DNA of 64,000 nucleotides from Chitinophagaceae bacterium (GTDB lineage Bacteria; Bacteroidota; Bacteroidia; Chitinophagales; Chitinophagaceae): NCBI GenBank assembly GCA_027484165.1, contig JAIXWH010000102.1, positions 1 to 64,000 of the forward strand, read 5' to 3'. Shown piece by piece: positions 43,090 to 51,747 of this stretch (position 1 is its first letter; each line of letters starts with the position of its first letter). The notes under the pieces were generated by a model. It saw only the letters and a program-made list of their open reading frames with translations, ran no database searches and was not told where the DNA came from. The position numbers and the translations under genes were made by a program.

Positions 43090-44214
43090 TTACAATTTTG
43101 TAATAATGAACTCTCTAAAATTATTTTTATCTATTGTCGTTCCAGCTGCATCATAATGCTCTAAAAACGATTTTGGAATTTTGTTTCTGCCACCACTCTT
43201 CCATTTAAACTCATAAGCTTTTATTTTGCCTTCAGATTCTTCAATGAAATCTATTTCTTGTTTTTGTATGGTTCTCCAGAAATAATTGTTACAATACATT
43301 GCATGATATGTCTGTATTTTTATGCGTTCTGAAATTAAAAAATTTTCCCACAAAGCACCTTTGTCGTTTCTTAAATCAAGTGAGTTTAGATTATTTATGA
43401 TCATGTTGCGAATGCCATTATCATAAAAATAAATCTTGCGATTGTTTTTAATTTCATTTCGTTGGTTTCTGCTAAAACTATTCAACTGAAAAATAATAAA
43501 GGACTTTTCAAGTATGTCTATATATTTTGCAACAGTCACTTTATCAATTTCCAACAAATTAGAAAGCTCATTATACGACACTTCATTTCCTAATTGCAAT
43601 GCCAATGCCTTCAATAATTTTTCTAAAATATCAGGCTTCCTAATACCAATTAAAGACAGCACATCTCTATATAAATAACTTGACGTTAATTGTTTCAATA
43701 CATCACGGGCATCCGCTCTGTTATTGATAACATCCGGATACATCCCATATATCAATCTTTCTTCCAGCTGTTGACTGGATTCAACAAAACCGACATTCCC
43801 TTCCAATTCCTCCCAACTGATTGGATATGATTGATACTCAAATTTTCTTCCAGTTAAAGGCTCTTGGGTTTTATTATTTATCTCTAAGGCAGAGGAACCA
43901 CTTACTAAAAGTTGAACATTCTTGAACTGGTCAGTTATTAGTTTTAAGGTGATTCCTATATCAGTAATTCGCTGGGCCTCGTCGATAAAAACAACATCAT
44001 GACTACCGATAATTGATTTCAATTTTGAGGTATTAACCCCATCCAGCATTTCCCTTATTGCAGGATCATCGCCATTAAGAAAAAGATGATCTTTTGCGGC
44101 AAGTAATTCATTAATTAAAGTCGTTTTCCCAACTTGTCTAGGGCCCAAAAGGATTAACGCTTTACCTTTAAAAAATTTATTTTTTAATGACTGATATAAT
44201 GTTCTTTTTATCAT
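43090..44214 (-). CDS. AAA_14/DUF4143 ATPase, copy 2
   Basis: With the start at 44214 the protein has 374 residues. Walker A LLGPRQVGKTTLI is near 19-31, Walker B VVFIDEAQRITD near 74 and sensor LLVSGSSALEI near 105. The DUF4143 part has EIDFIEESEGKIKAYEFKWK near 335, a nuclease-like strand pair. An in-frame ATG at 44256 would place the upstream dyads inside the gene, so I prefer 44214. Two tandem imperfect dyads lie directly upstream. It is clearly diverged from copies 1 and 3. Confidence 0.88.
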   Translation of the reverse strand: MIKRTLYQSLKNKFFKGKALILLGPRQVGKTTLINELLAAKDHLFLNGDDPAIREMLDGVNTSKLKSIIGSHDVVFIDEAQRITDIGITLKLITDQFKNVQLLVSGSSALEINNKTQEPLTGRKFEYQSYPISWEELEGNVGFVESSQQLEERLIYGMYPDVINNRADARDVLKQLTSSYLYRDVLSLIGIRKPDILEKLLKALALQLGNEVSYNELSNLLEIDKVTVAKYIDILEKSFIIFQLNSFSRNQRNEIKNNRKIYFYDNGIRNMIINNLNSLDLRNDKGALWENFLISERIKIQTYHAMYCNNYFWRTIQKQEIDFIEESEGKIKAYEFKWKSGGRNKIPKSFLEHYDAAGTTIDKNNFREFIITKL

Positions 44215-44215
44215 A

Positions 44216-44279
44216 ATCACCAAATTTAGTATATTTTTAGTGACTATAATCACCAATTATGCTATATTTTTGGTGATTT
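44216..44279. promoter_or_regulatory. Tandem dyads upstream of DUF4143 copy 2
   Basis: The inner dyad has arms ATCACCAA (44249-44256) and TTGGTGAT (44270-44277). A weaker copy, TCACC/AGTGA (44217-44243), lies 33 bp closer to the gene. Tandem dyads at this place suggest autoregulation. The same plan with a different sequence precedes copy 3. Confidence 0.5.
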
Positions 44280-44292
44280 AGTTGAAAAAAGC

Positions 44293-44427
44293 CTATTTCA
44301 ACGTTACCCTCTCCCTACAATACACACATCCCTCATCCGTACAACTCTTATTAAATTTCATCTCCTGTATCTGGTTCCAGATTTCTAATAACCATTCCTC
44401 ATAGGCAGGATTTGCTTTAATCAACAT
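44293..44427 (-). pseudogene. 44-residue cysteine-containing reading frame, likely remnant of a nuclease gene
   Basis: ATG at 44427 to TAG at 44293 encodes a 44-residue peptide. Its end, SCTDEGC.YCRERV, has the paired cysteines seen at the very C-terminus of RecB-like/PD-(D/E)xK nucleases with an iron-sulfur or zinc site, and it begins NPAYEEWLLEIWNQI. The rest of such a gene is absent upstream, so a remnant is more likely than an intact gene. Confidence 0.3.
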
Positions 44428-44504
44428 TTTAACATTTTAATCAATATACATATTCACTTTCGGGGCACAGTTATTGTAAGTTATTATTGTGAATTTTCCT
44501 GAAT

Positions 44505-45689
44505 TTACTCAAACAAATCCACCGGATTAATTTTTAAAAAATCCTGCCAACTCAAACCACTATTACCTACTAACAACATTTTATCTGGGTTACATTTCTT
44601 TTTAAAAGAGGCTATGCCTGATGCTTTTTGCGAAGCACCACTTTTTACTTCAATTCCAATCACTTGTTTTTGTTCCAGTACAAAATCTATTTCATCGTTT
44701 CCGTCCCTCCAGTAACTAAGTGTAAAATCTCTTGTGATGGAATGATTCAACAAATGAGCTCCAATCGATGATTCAACCCATCTGCCCCACATAGTTGGAT
44801 TATTGACAACTTCTTCAAAACTGTAATCACTTTGTGCACTGATGAGTGCGGTGTTGTAAACCTGAAATTTTGGACTCGAAGATTTTTGCCGAATGATGTT
44901 ATTCGAATATTTTTCAATTCCCGCCACCAAACCGGCGGTACTTAATAAAGTCAGGTAATGAGATAAAGTGGTTGTATTTCCTGCATCTTTCAACTGTCCC
45001 AACATTTTATTAAAGGAAAGTATTTGACCAGAATAATGACACGATAATTCAAATAACCTTTTCATCAATGCAGGTTTATCCACTCTGGTCAGCATCAGGA
45101 TATCTTTTGAAATACTCGTTTCAATTAGCGATTCTCTCACATAGTTTTTCCACCGTTTTTCATCCGAGATCAAAGAAGATGAACCTGGATAACCACCATA
45201 CCAAACATATTGTTTTTCATCCCAGCCAAATGCATTTTGCATTTCAGAAAAACTCCAATGACTCATGAATGTTGTTTCAAAACGACCGGCTAAAGATTCT
45301 GTCAATCCATTTTGAATCAACAATCTTGAAGAACCCAATACAATCACTTTTAAGGGAATCTTATTTTTAGTATCAGCATCCCAAAGCGATTTTACTGTTT
45401 CACTCCATTGATCAATTTTTTGGATTTCATCAATTACCAGTAAAAACTCTTTAGCACCGGATTGCTTTAATTTAATTCGTGCTGTTTCCCACTGTTGCTC
45501 CAGCCAAATAGTATTGGAAGAACCAACAGCATCCGCCGAAACCAAAACTGATTCATAGGGGTATTTATGAACCAATTGACTCACCAAGGTGGTTTTCCCT
45601 ACCTGCCTAGGTCCTAAAATTACCTGAATGAACTTTCTGGGTTCTTGTATAGTATTTATAAGTTGCTGCAAATGAGGTCTTTCGAACAT
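44505..45689 (-). CDS. AAA_14/DUF4143 ATPase, copy 3
   Basis: With the start at 45689 the protein has 394 residues. Walker A LGPRQVGKTTLVSQL is near 26, Walker B LLVIDEIQKID near 88 and sensor VLGSSRLL near 118. The C-terminal EIDFVLEQKQVIGIEVKSG near 345 again has the D..E-x-K nuclease-like pattern. A start at 45719 would lie within the upstream dyads and is rejected. It stands between the integrase and copy 2, at the integrase end of element A. Confidence 0.9.
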   Translation of the reverse strand: MFERPHLQQLINTIQEPRKFIQVILGPRQVGKTTLVSQLVHKYPYESVLVSADAVGSSNTIWLEQQWETARIKLKQSGAKEFLLVIDEIQKIDQWSETVKSLWDADTKNKIPLKVIVLGSSRLLIQNGLTESLAGRFETTFMSHWSFSEMQNAFGWDEKQYVWYGGYPGSSSLISDEKRWKNYVRESLIETSISKDILMLTRVDKPALMKRLFELSCHYSGQILSFNKMLGQLKDAGNTTTLSHYLTLLSTAGLVAGIEKYSNNIIRQKSSSPKFQVYNTALISAQSDYSFEEVVNNPTMWGRWVESSIGAHLLNHSITRDFTLSYWRDGNDEIDFVLEQKQVIGIEVKSGASQKASGIASFKKKCNPDKMLLVGNSGLSWQDFLKINPVDLFE

Positions 45690-45700
45690 AAAAATTATTT

Positions 45701-45740
45701 TACTCAATTTATTGAGCAAATATACTCATTTTATTGAGTA
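45701..45740. promoter_or_regulatory. Tandem palindromes upstream of DUF4143 copy 3
   Basis: TACTCAATTTATTGAGCA (45701-45718) and TACTCATTTTATTGAGTA (45723-45740) are two imperfect copies of one palindrome, 22 bp apart, i.e. on the same helix face. They lie 12-51 bp upstream of the ATG at 45689 and probably serve autoregulation. Confidence 0.6.
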
Positions 45741-45791
45741 AATAAATGCTTATAATAATTTTTTTAATTTATTGATAAAACATGTTTATGC

Positions 45792-47036
45792 TTAACTAGC
45801 CAATTTATCATATAAACCCTTGGTTTCTCGCTCTATTTTAAGTGAGGTTACCCTTGCATATCGCTGAGTCTGTGAAATTTTGGAGTGTCCTACCATTTTA
45901 GATACACTTTCTATGGGCACCCCATTTTCGAGCGCCAGTGTGGTAGCAAAAGTATGTCTGCCCACGTGGGTGGTGATTTTCTTTTGAATGGATAATATGG
46001 CAAACAATTCTTTTAGATACTGATTGAATTTTTGGTTGGAAATTTTAGGAGCAAGCAACATTTCAGCAGAAAACTCAAGCCATCCGCTACTCCATTGATC
46101 GAGCAATATTTTAGCAGGAGGAAAAAGTGGAACCATAAACTCTACTCCTGTTTTTTCTCGTTTCTTTCTGATTAGATATTGTCCACTCACCGGATTATAT
46201 TCTACATGAAGCCTTTTCAAATTTTGCAAATCTATGTAAGCCATACCTGTGTGTATGCAGAACAAAAACAGTTCTCTTGTTTTGTTGAGATAAGACTTTT
46301 GCAATGTTACATTTTTAAGCAGTTGTATCTCTTCATAATTCAGCACTTCAATATCTACATCCTTATAAGAGAGTTTCTTTCCAGCAAATGCATTATGATT
46401 GGTCCATCTGTTGTCAACAGCAATGCGGTATATCTTCTTAAATATCTGTAACATCTTCATGGTGGCATTATGACCATTCTTGCATTCTGATTTTAGATAC
46501 AGTTCAAAATCATCTATGAAATTCCTGTTGATTCGGCTAAAAGACAGATCGTTGCAATGGTATGATGATTTTACAAAATCGCACAGGTGTTTCATACAGG
46601 TATGATGTTTCAAGATATTTGAACGCTGAGAGAGTAAAGGATTTTGTTTCTCCAGTTTCAAAATAAAACTATTAAAGACCCCAAACAGAGAGTAGGTCTT
46701 CTTGGTTTCTTCAGAAAAAGCAAGATTATAAATTTCACGCAGTGTTGGTGATGCAGCGTTTTGGGTGAATAAATAAAAAGCGCCCATTAGCTTTTGTTTA
46801 TACTCTTCAAATACTTCATCTATTTGTTTTTGGTGATAAGGGTTGTTTTTTAGTTTATGTGAGTTGCTATCCCAATCTTCAAAACACACTTTTATACCCA
46901 GGCTTTTATCAATTTGCATGAACTGATAATTGATGCGCATGTAGATAGTGGACTCACTAACAGTGAGTGATTTCCTTTTGGGATAGAGTGAAAATTTCGG
47001 TTTTTCTGTTGCTACAATTGCGGTATTACGAACCAT
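45792..47036 (-). CDS. Tyrosine recombinase (integrase) of element A, IntDOT-like
   Basis: The protein has 414 residues with an N-terminal arm-binding region, a SAM-like core-binding domain (about 110-215) and a catalytic domain. The catalytic residues seen are the His-x-x-Arg pair H357/R360 (HVGRHTFA), H384 (GHSKIS) and the nucleophile Y393 (QRYARV). At the first catalytic Arg position the sequence reads HTGMAYIDLQNL without Arg, as known for IntDOT-type Bacteroidota integrases. It lies about 300 bp inside the right att repeat and reads inward. It most likely integrates element A at the tRNA 3' end. Confidence 0.92.
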   Translation of the reverse strand: MVRNTAIVATEKPKFSLYPKRKSLTVSESTIYMRINYQFMQIDKSLGIKVCFEDWDSNSHKLKNNPYHQKQIDEVFEEYKQKLMGAFYLFTQNAASPTLREIYNLAFSEETKKTYSLFGVFNSFILKLEKQNPLLSQRSNILKHHTCMKHLCDFVKSSYHCNDLSFSRINRNFIDDFELYLKSECKNGHNATMKMLQIFKKIYRIAVDNRWTNHNAFAGKKLSYKDVDIEVLNYEEIQLLKNVTLQKSYLNKTRELFLFCIHTGMAYIDLQNLKRLHVEYNPVSGQYLIRKKREKTGVEFMVPLFPPAKILLDQWSSGWLEFSAEMLLAPKISNQKFNQYLKELFAILSIQKKITTHVGRHTFATTLALENGVPIESVSKMVGHSKISQTQRYARVTSLKIERETKGLYDKLAS

Positions 47037-47209
47037 GATTTTGTTGTTTTTAATGTTGATTCTAATGATTATACAAAATTATTTGTGGTGTAACAACAAC
47101 AGAAACGCAAAGTAAGGAAGGGCTGGGAAAGATAGGGAAAGTGATGTAAACAGTGGTTTGTATTGAGTGTAAGCGAGGATGAAAAGACGATTTTCAAACC
47201 TTGAGGTAT

Positions 47210-47271
47210 ACTCACTAAAAAACTCACCATTTTGTGGTGAGCGTTTTAGTGAGTTTGGGTGCATTGGTGAG
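47210..47271. repeat. Integrase arm-type repeats, right end of element A
   Basis: ACTCACTAAAA (47210-47220), ACTCACC (47222-47228), the inverted TTTTAGTGAGT (47244-47254) and GGTGAG (47266-47271) cluster between the integrase and the right att core. The main word is the same as at 640-661 on the left end. The reading frames over this stretch look spurious. Confidence 0.65.
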
Positions 47272-47329
47272 CAAAGTTTTTTGGGGGTTCCCAACCTTGC
47301 TCAATTCTGCGCGATTTTGGTCTTAGACC

Positions 47330-47343
47330 TGCGGACCGGACGG
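47330..47343. other. Right att core of element A and left junction of element B
   Basis: This is an exact second copy of TGCGGACCGGACGG. The flanking bases differ from the left copy (CC before, AAAATG after). No tRNA body follows, so the intact tRNA must lie elsewhere, probably beyond 64000 at the far end of a second, tandem element. The interval 47344-47670 shows no gene. Confidence 0.7.
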
Positions 47344-47671
47344 AAAATGAACATTTCCTCTCAATCCCTTGTATTTCCTATGTTTTTTACTCCCTTGTAC
47401 TTGCTTGGTAACCATTTGGAAACCCAGTAGCTAAAGATGGGGACTTTAACTTAAGCTAAAGTAGTTAACCATTAGCAGAGCAAATGTATCAAATTAATAC
47501 ATATTTTTTCAAAATAAGCGTCCGTATTTTTTTCTTCCCTAATATTAATATTTCAATGTAAAGTCTCCTTGAGTGATATTCATTCGGTAAGAAATACGCA
47601 TTTGCTTTTTGTTATTTCCATCTGCTATATAAGCTGCATTTTCCTGCACTTTTTAAAATCATATTTACTTA

Positions 47672-47714
47672 GGCAATTGGCAATGGGTATATATATACCA
47701 TTGCCATATTGCCA
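47672..47714. promoter_or_regulatory. Clustered GGCAAT/ATTGCC operator upstream of the RteC-like gene
   Basis: A 9-bp inverted repeat TGGCAATGG (47678-47686) and CCATTGCCA (47698-47706) encloses an AT loop. Extra half-sites GGCAAT (47672) and ATTGCC (47709) flank it on each side, making a four-box symmetric cluster 45 bp before the ATG at 47759. It is probably a binding site for the element B regulator. Confidence 0.5.
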
Positions 47715-47758
47715 TGAGTGATTTTACCGATTTAAGAAAATAAACTAAAAAGTAAATT

Positions 47759-48615
47759 ATGATTAAACTACTTACGGAAACCCTAATGCAACTACAAATT
47801 GCGAGAGTTCAAGTACACTCATTTTCAGCACGAAAGCAAGTAACATTATTTGAGAGCGTATCATCTCCAGAAATCAGCTTTAACAACTACAGGCTGACTT
47901 CTGATTATCATTTCTATCTGGATTCCCTATATCGTCAGTGCAAGTCATCGCTTGAGGATTATATGAATGCCAGTGAGCATGAATCTGAACGCCTAAAAAA
48001 AAACATAGATTTATTTAGGTTTGAAGTAAGAGAATTCAAAAACAGGTATTTTCCAAAAAATAACGAGCAAATACTTTTTAATCGAGTTGAATTTGTAAAG
48101 ACCCCATTATCAAATATTAACGATGATGCTGGGCTGAAAAAAAAATCACTGGATATTTCAACATTCAATATCAATTCATTGATATGCTTGACCAACTATT
48201 ATTTCATCGCATCCAACATCTAGAAAGATTCTTTACCAATAAAAGTTTAAAAGAATTAACTCTTTCTGATACTTTGAATATACCCACTAGTAAAGAACTT
48301 TCAGCTTATCACAAAGGCCAGTTAAGTTTATTTCCAAAAGAGAGCGGAAATACATTTTTGAAATGGACAAGAGATAAAGTTTCATTTGTAGAACTATTTG
48401 TTACCATTTATGAAAGCAAGGCTGTTCTTGGGAAAAATGACCAACCTGTTTCTAAAAAAGACTTCTTAGAAGTATTAATGTGGTTTTTTAACATCAGAAT
48501 ATCTCAATGGTCGAGATTGTTAAATGCAGCAATGGATAGAAAAATAAAGCGTGAAAGTCCCTATTTACAAGAGTTAAGCCATTTGTACAATGAAATGGTA
48601 AATAGGCGTATCTAA
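47759..48615 (+). pseudogene. RteC-like regulator, frameshifted at an A9 run
   Basis: An N-terminal frame (47759-48223) and a C-terminal frame (48184-48615, open further upstream) overlap in different phases. The second one carries the RteC C-terminal pattern FLKWTRDKVSFVELFVTIYES...FNIRISQWSRLLNAAMDR. Joining them at the A9 run at 48137-48145 gives KKITGYFNIQYQFIDMLDQLLFH, a continuous helix-like sequence. RteC regulates excision and transfer genes in CTnDOT-type elements. A real mutation, phase-variable slippage or a sequencing error at the homopolymer cannot be told apart here. Another A9 run lies at 47996-48004. Confidence 0.65.
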
Positions 48616-48693
48616 TAAATCTCATGTAAGTTACATGTAACTTACACAAAGAAGTTTTCGAAAGGACATAGCATTGCATCCTGAATTAAAATC

Positions 48694-49005
48694 ATGATGC
48701 AAATGAAAAATAAAATATCAATACCTAAAGCCGACTATGAAAAAATCATCGATAAAGTCTCCCAACTAGAAAATGAAGTAGCTAAGCTGAAAGAAATGAA
48801 CAGTCTTATTCCTGAGAAAGAAAGGTATATGGACATTAAAAACGCATGTACTCTATTGGGCATTAGTAGAGCAAATTTATACCGTATTATGGAAAGAGGT
48901 GAACTAGGCTATACATTAATAGGAAGACAAAGAAGGCTACTGATACTTGATTTAGAGGAGTATTTTGAAAAGCAACGCAAAGAAGCCCTAGACTCAATTC
49001 TATAA
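48694..49005 (+). CDS. Excisionase-like helix-turn-helix protein of element B
   Basis: The protein has 103 residues. A short coiled coil (residues 12-38) precedes a MerR/HTH_17-type winged helix: MDIKNACTLLGISRANLYRI, then GELGYTLIGRQRRLL (wing) and a C-terminal helix. Gene order RteC-like, HTH, primase-helicase is typical of Bacteroidota integrative elements, where this protein acts as Xis or as activator of excision. Confidence 0.8.
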   Translation: MMQMKNKISIPKADYEKIIDKVSQLENEVAKLKEMNSLIPEKERYMDIKNACTLLGISRANLYRIMERGELGYTLIGRQRRLLILDLEEYFEKQRKEALDSIL

Positions 49006-49023
49006 TTACCTAAATCAACTTCC

Positions 49024-51099
49024 ATGCCACTCAATAAAGAAGCAATTTTATATAAAACCAACAAAGGGCTTGACATTTTCAAATATTTTTTAGGAAATAG
49101 ATTTACTAAAGTCGGTAAATCATTTAAAAGCCCATTTTACCAAGACAGCAAAGCTTCATGCTATGTCTATCTTGACAAAAAATCAAATACCTATAAATTT
49201 AAAGATTTCGGAGATTCCGAATACAGTGGAGATTGCTTTTTCTTCGTAAGTAAAACATTCGGCTATAGTTGTGATGATAAAAGTGATTTTATAAAAGTGC
49301 TTGAAATCATTGATGGAGAACTTGGATTAGGTCTTGAAGATCAAAAACAAAAATTTGAGCGTATTGTAAGAGACAGCAATGGTGCTGTAACAACTGCTGT
49401 TAATATTCCTTCAATTCATGATGGTTTTGTAACAGCCAAAAATAAACTACCCATTCAATATAAGGAGTTTTCAAAAGAAGAACTTCTATTTTGGAGTCAA
49501 TATAGCATTTCATTTGATGTGTTAAAGCGATATAATGTTCTCTCAATCGAAACCTATCACGGGATAAGTAAAGAGAATAAAGAATTCATTTTACAGAATA
49601 AAAATGATCAGCCAATTTTTGGTTACCAAGGACGTAGATATACAAAAATCTATCGTCCATATTCACAATTAAGATTTCTGTATACAGGTGAAATAACTGA
49701 AAACTATGTTTTTGGCTTAGAACAACTTCCTGTTCGGGGTGATATACTTTTCATTACAGGTGGAGAGAAAGATGTTTTAAGTTTGGTGTCACATGGATTT
49801 CACGCTATTTGTCTTAACAGTGAAACAGCTCACATACCAAAGAATCTACTAAGAGGTTTAAGCTACCGATTCAAGCACATTACACTGCTTTATGATACTG
49901 ATGAAACAGGAAAAAATTCAATGGTAAAACTTATCAAAGAATATAAGAGCTTTCAAATCAAATCGCTGCTGCTACCGTTACCAGGTACAAAAAAGGAAAA
50001 AGATATTTCTGATTTTTTCAAATTAGGACATTCGTCTGATGATTTAATGATGCTCTTTTTAGAGATGCTTGACCAATTATACGAAGACACAATTTCTGTT
50101 ATGAAAAGTTGTGAGATTGACTTTGACAATCCACCTAAAGCACCGGAACCATTAATAACAATCAATGATGTGACAATTGGCTCTCCAGGTAATATTGTTT
50201 GTGTTGCAGGTGCAGAAGGGAGCGGAAAAACTAACTATTTAGGTGGATTACTTTCTGGGACATTAAACCCTGATAATACAAGCATTGATACACTAGGGAC
50301 TTATGTAAAACAAAATGAAAATAAGAAAGCTGTTTTGCTTTATGACACAGAACAATCAGAGTATCAGTTATACAAAAATGTTTCTTATATCGTTAAGAGA
50401 GCCTCATTAAATCACCCTCCTTCCTGGTTTAAAACATTTGGTCTTGTTGGCATTTCACGTAACGAGCGAATGAACTTGATTTTAGAATCAATGGATCGTT
50501 TATACTATGAACACGGAGGGATTCACATGGTCGTAATTGACGGTATAGCTGATTTGCTCAATGGCGTGAATGATGAGGAGAGTTCTGTAAAACTTATTGA
50601 AGAATTATTTCGTATGGCAGCAATTTACAACACCTGTATTATTTGTGTGGTTCACATGGCTCCTTCGGGAATGAAACTTCGTGGCCACCTTGGTTCAGAG
50701 GTTCAACGCAAAGCCGCCGGGATTTTACTCATTGAAAAAGAAACAAACGCAAATTGCAGTGTAGTAAAAGCTTTAAAAGTTCGTGACGGTTCTCCATTAG
50801 ATGTTCCATTAATTCAATTCGGTTGGAGCAAATCTGAAGGTCGCCATGTTTTCCTGGGTGAGAAAAGTAAAGAAGAATCTGAAACACGAAAGTTAAACGA
50901 ACTTAACGAAGTTGCTAAGGCGATATTTTCCAATAGACAGTTTATTCCTTCTTCTGAATTGGTAAAGTTTGTTATGGAAGAAATGGATGTAAAGGAAAGA
51001 ATGGCCAGAAACTATATAAAATTCATGAAAGACCATGAGATAATAGAGAGATCAAATACCGGGAATGGTGATTATTCCTTGCCTTTACCACCTTTTTAA
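49024..51099 (+). CDS. Toprim primase / RecA-like (RepA/DnaB-type) helicase
   Basis: The protein has 691 residues. The N-terminal region (about 25-75) looks like a divergent zinc-less primase entry domain (FKDFGDSEYSGDCF). A toprim domain follows with TGGEKDVLSL near 243 and LLYDTDETGKNS near 288. A RecA-like ATPase has Walker A AGAEGSGKTNYL near 396 and Walker B VVIDGIADLL near 500. The C-terminus is a winged helix. This family replicates or mobilises integrated elements after excision. A hairpin terminator and iteron-like repeats follow directly. Confidence 0.88.
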   Translation: MPLNKEAILYKTNKGLDIFKYFLGNRFTKVGKSFKSPFYQDSKASCYVYLDKKSNTYKFKDFGDSEYSGDCFFFVSKTFGYSCDDKSDFIKVLEIIDGELGLGLEDQKQKFERIVRDSNGAVTTAVNIPSIHDGFVTAKNKLPIQYKEFSKEELLFWSQYSISFDVLKRYNVLSIETYHGISKENKEFILQNKNDQPIFGYQGRRYTKIYRPYSQLRFLYTGEITENYVFGLEQLPVRGDILFITGGEKDVLSLVSHGFHAICLNSETAHIPKNLLRGLSYRFKHITLLYDTDETGKNSMVKLIKEYKSFQIKSLLLPLPGTKKEKDISDFFKLGHSSDDLMMLFLEMLDQLYEDTISVMKSCEIDFDNPPKAPEPLITINDVTIGSPGNIVCVAGAEGSGKTNYLGGLLSGTLNPDNTSIDTLGTYVKQNENKKAVLLYDTEQSEYQLYKNVSYIVKRASLNHPPSWFKTFGLVGISRNERMNLILESMDRLYYEHGGIHMVVIDGIADLLNGVNDEESSVKLIEELFRMAAIYNTCIICVVHMAPSGMKLRGHLGSEVQRKAAGILLIEKETNANCSVVKALKVRDGSPLDVPLIQFGWSKSEGRHVFLGEKSKEESETRKLNELNEVAKAIFSNRQFIPSSELVKFVMEEMDVKERMARNYIKFMKDHEIIERSNTGNGDYSLPLPPF

Positions 51100-51156
51100 C
51101 AGCTTTTTCCTATGATTTTCCGAAAAATTGCCAGTTTCGCCCCCATTTTTCTGGCA

Positions 51157-51192
51157 AAAGTCCCATGGTTTTACTATGGGACTTTGGTTTTT
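51157..51192 (+). terminator. Rho-independent terminator after the primase-helicase gene
   Basis: A perfect 10-bp stem, AAAGTCCCAT (approximately 51157-51166) with ATGGGACTTT (51176-51185), closes a 9-nt loop and is followed by GG and a T5 run. An 83-codon reading frame spanning this region (51112-51363) is therefore unlikely to be a gene. Confidence 0.8.
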
Positions 51193-51293
51193 AAGATTCA
51201 ATTACTACATATCCCTTATAAAAAAGGAAAAATTGATCAAAATGAATTACAAACATCAGAAATAAAACACCCAGCTCATTTCATAAAATTTCA

Positions 51294-51333
51294 ATTGCAC
51301 CAAAATTGCACCAATTGCACCATGATTGTACCA
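51294..51333. repeat. Iteron-like ATTGCACCA repeats
   Basis: Four copies of ATTGCACCA (the last ATTGTACCA) start at 51294, 51305, 51314 and 51325, i.e. every 9-11 bp on one strand. They lie 195 bp after the primase-helicase gene in a 353-bp gene-free stretch. The position suggests a replication origin or primase loading site of the excised element. Confidence 0.5.
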
Positions 51334-51452
51334 AAACAACGAACAAAACATTTCAAATTTTAGGAAATATCTGATTTTGGCTATAAATTTATCATATTAA
51401 ACCTGATGCTTAATATGCTTTTTGCTATCAGGAAAAGCGATAAATTTGTATC

Positions 51453-51746
51453 ATGCTAAATCAAGATAAAACATTAGACTCACTTGTTTCAGGCGGCTTA
51501 ATTGGCGCAGCTTTGGGTTTATTACTATCAAAAGACAAAGAAGAAGGAATGGCAATTGGAGGAATATTAGGGGCGGCAATTTCTGCTACCATGAAAGCAA
51601 ATCAAGAAGCTAAAAAAACTAAGATTCCCGTTTACATCAAAGAAAATAGTAAAATATTTGCTGTTGACGCATCCGGCAATAAAAGATTTATTAAGAGAAT
51701 AGAAAAACCAACTCAAAATTTTTCCGGGCAATTTAAACTAAAGTAA
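51453..51746 (+). CDS. Glycine-zipper small protein paired with zeta-toxin-like kinase
   Basis: The protein has 97 residues. Residues 13-45 form a Gly/Ala-rich hydrophobic zipper (SGGLIGAALGLLLS, AIGGILGAAIS). The C-terminal half is basic with KIPVYIKENSKIFAVDASG and KRFIKRIEKP. It ends 1 bp before the zeta-like gene, so it is the likely partner and perhaps antitoxin, although it does not look like epsilon antitoxin. Confidence 0.55.
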   Translation: MLNQDKTLDSLVSGGLIGAALGLLLSKDKEEGMAIGGILGAAISATMKANQEAKKTKIPVYIKENSKIFAVDASGNKRFIKRIEKPTQNFSGQFKLK

Positions 51747-51747
51747 T

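Noticed and set aside
39345-45689. Three DUF4143 ATPases as a recent tandem amplification
   Set aside because: The three sequences differ widely and have unrelated upstream palindromes, so they were more likely acquired independently.
45792-47036. Integrase considered as the integron integrase for the attC-like array
   Set aside because: It has IntDOT-like features, lies at the end of element A next to arm sites and a tRNA-end att, and is 6 kb away on the other side of the att junction; an IntI-specific insertion is not evident.
47179-47430. Reading frames on both strands over the right att region
   Set aside because: They are explained by the arm-type repeats and att core; no start signal or family resemblance.
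51112-51363. 83-codon plus-strand frame after the primase-helicase gene
   Set aside because: It contains a perfect hairpin terminator and the ATTGCACCA repeats and has no protein-like composition.
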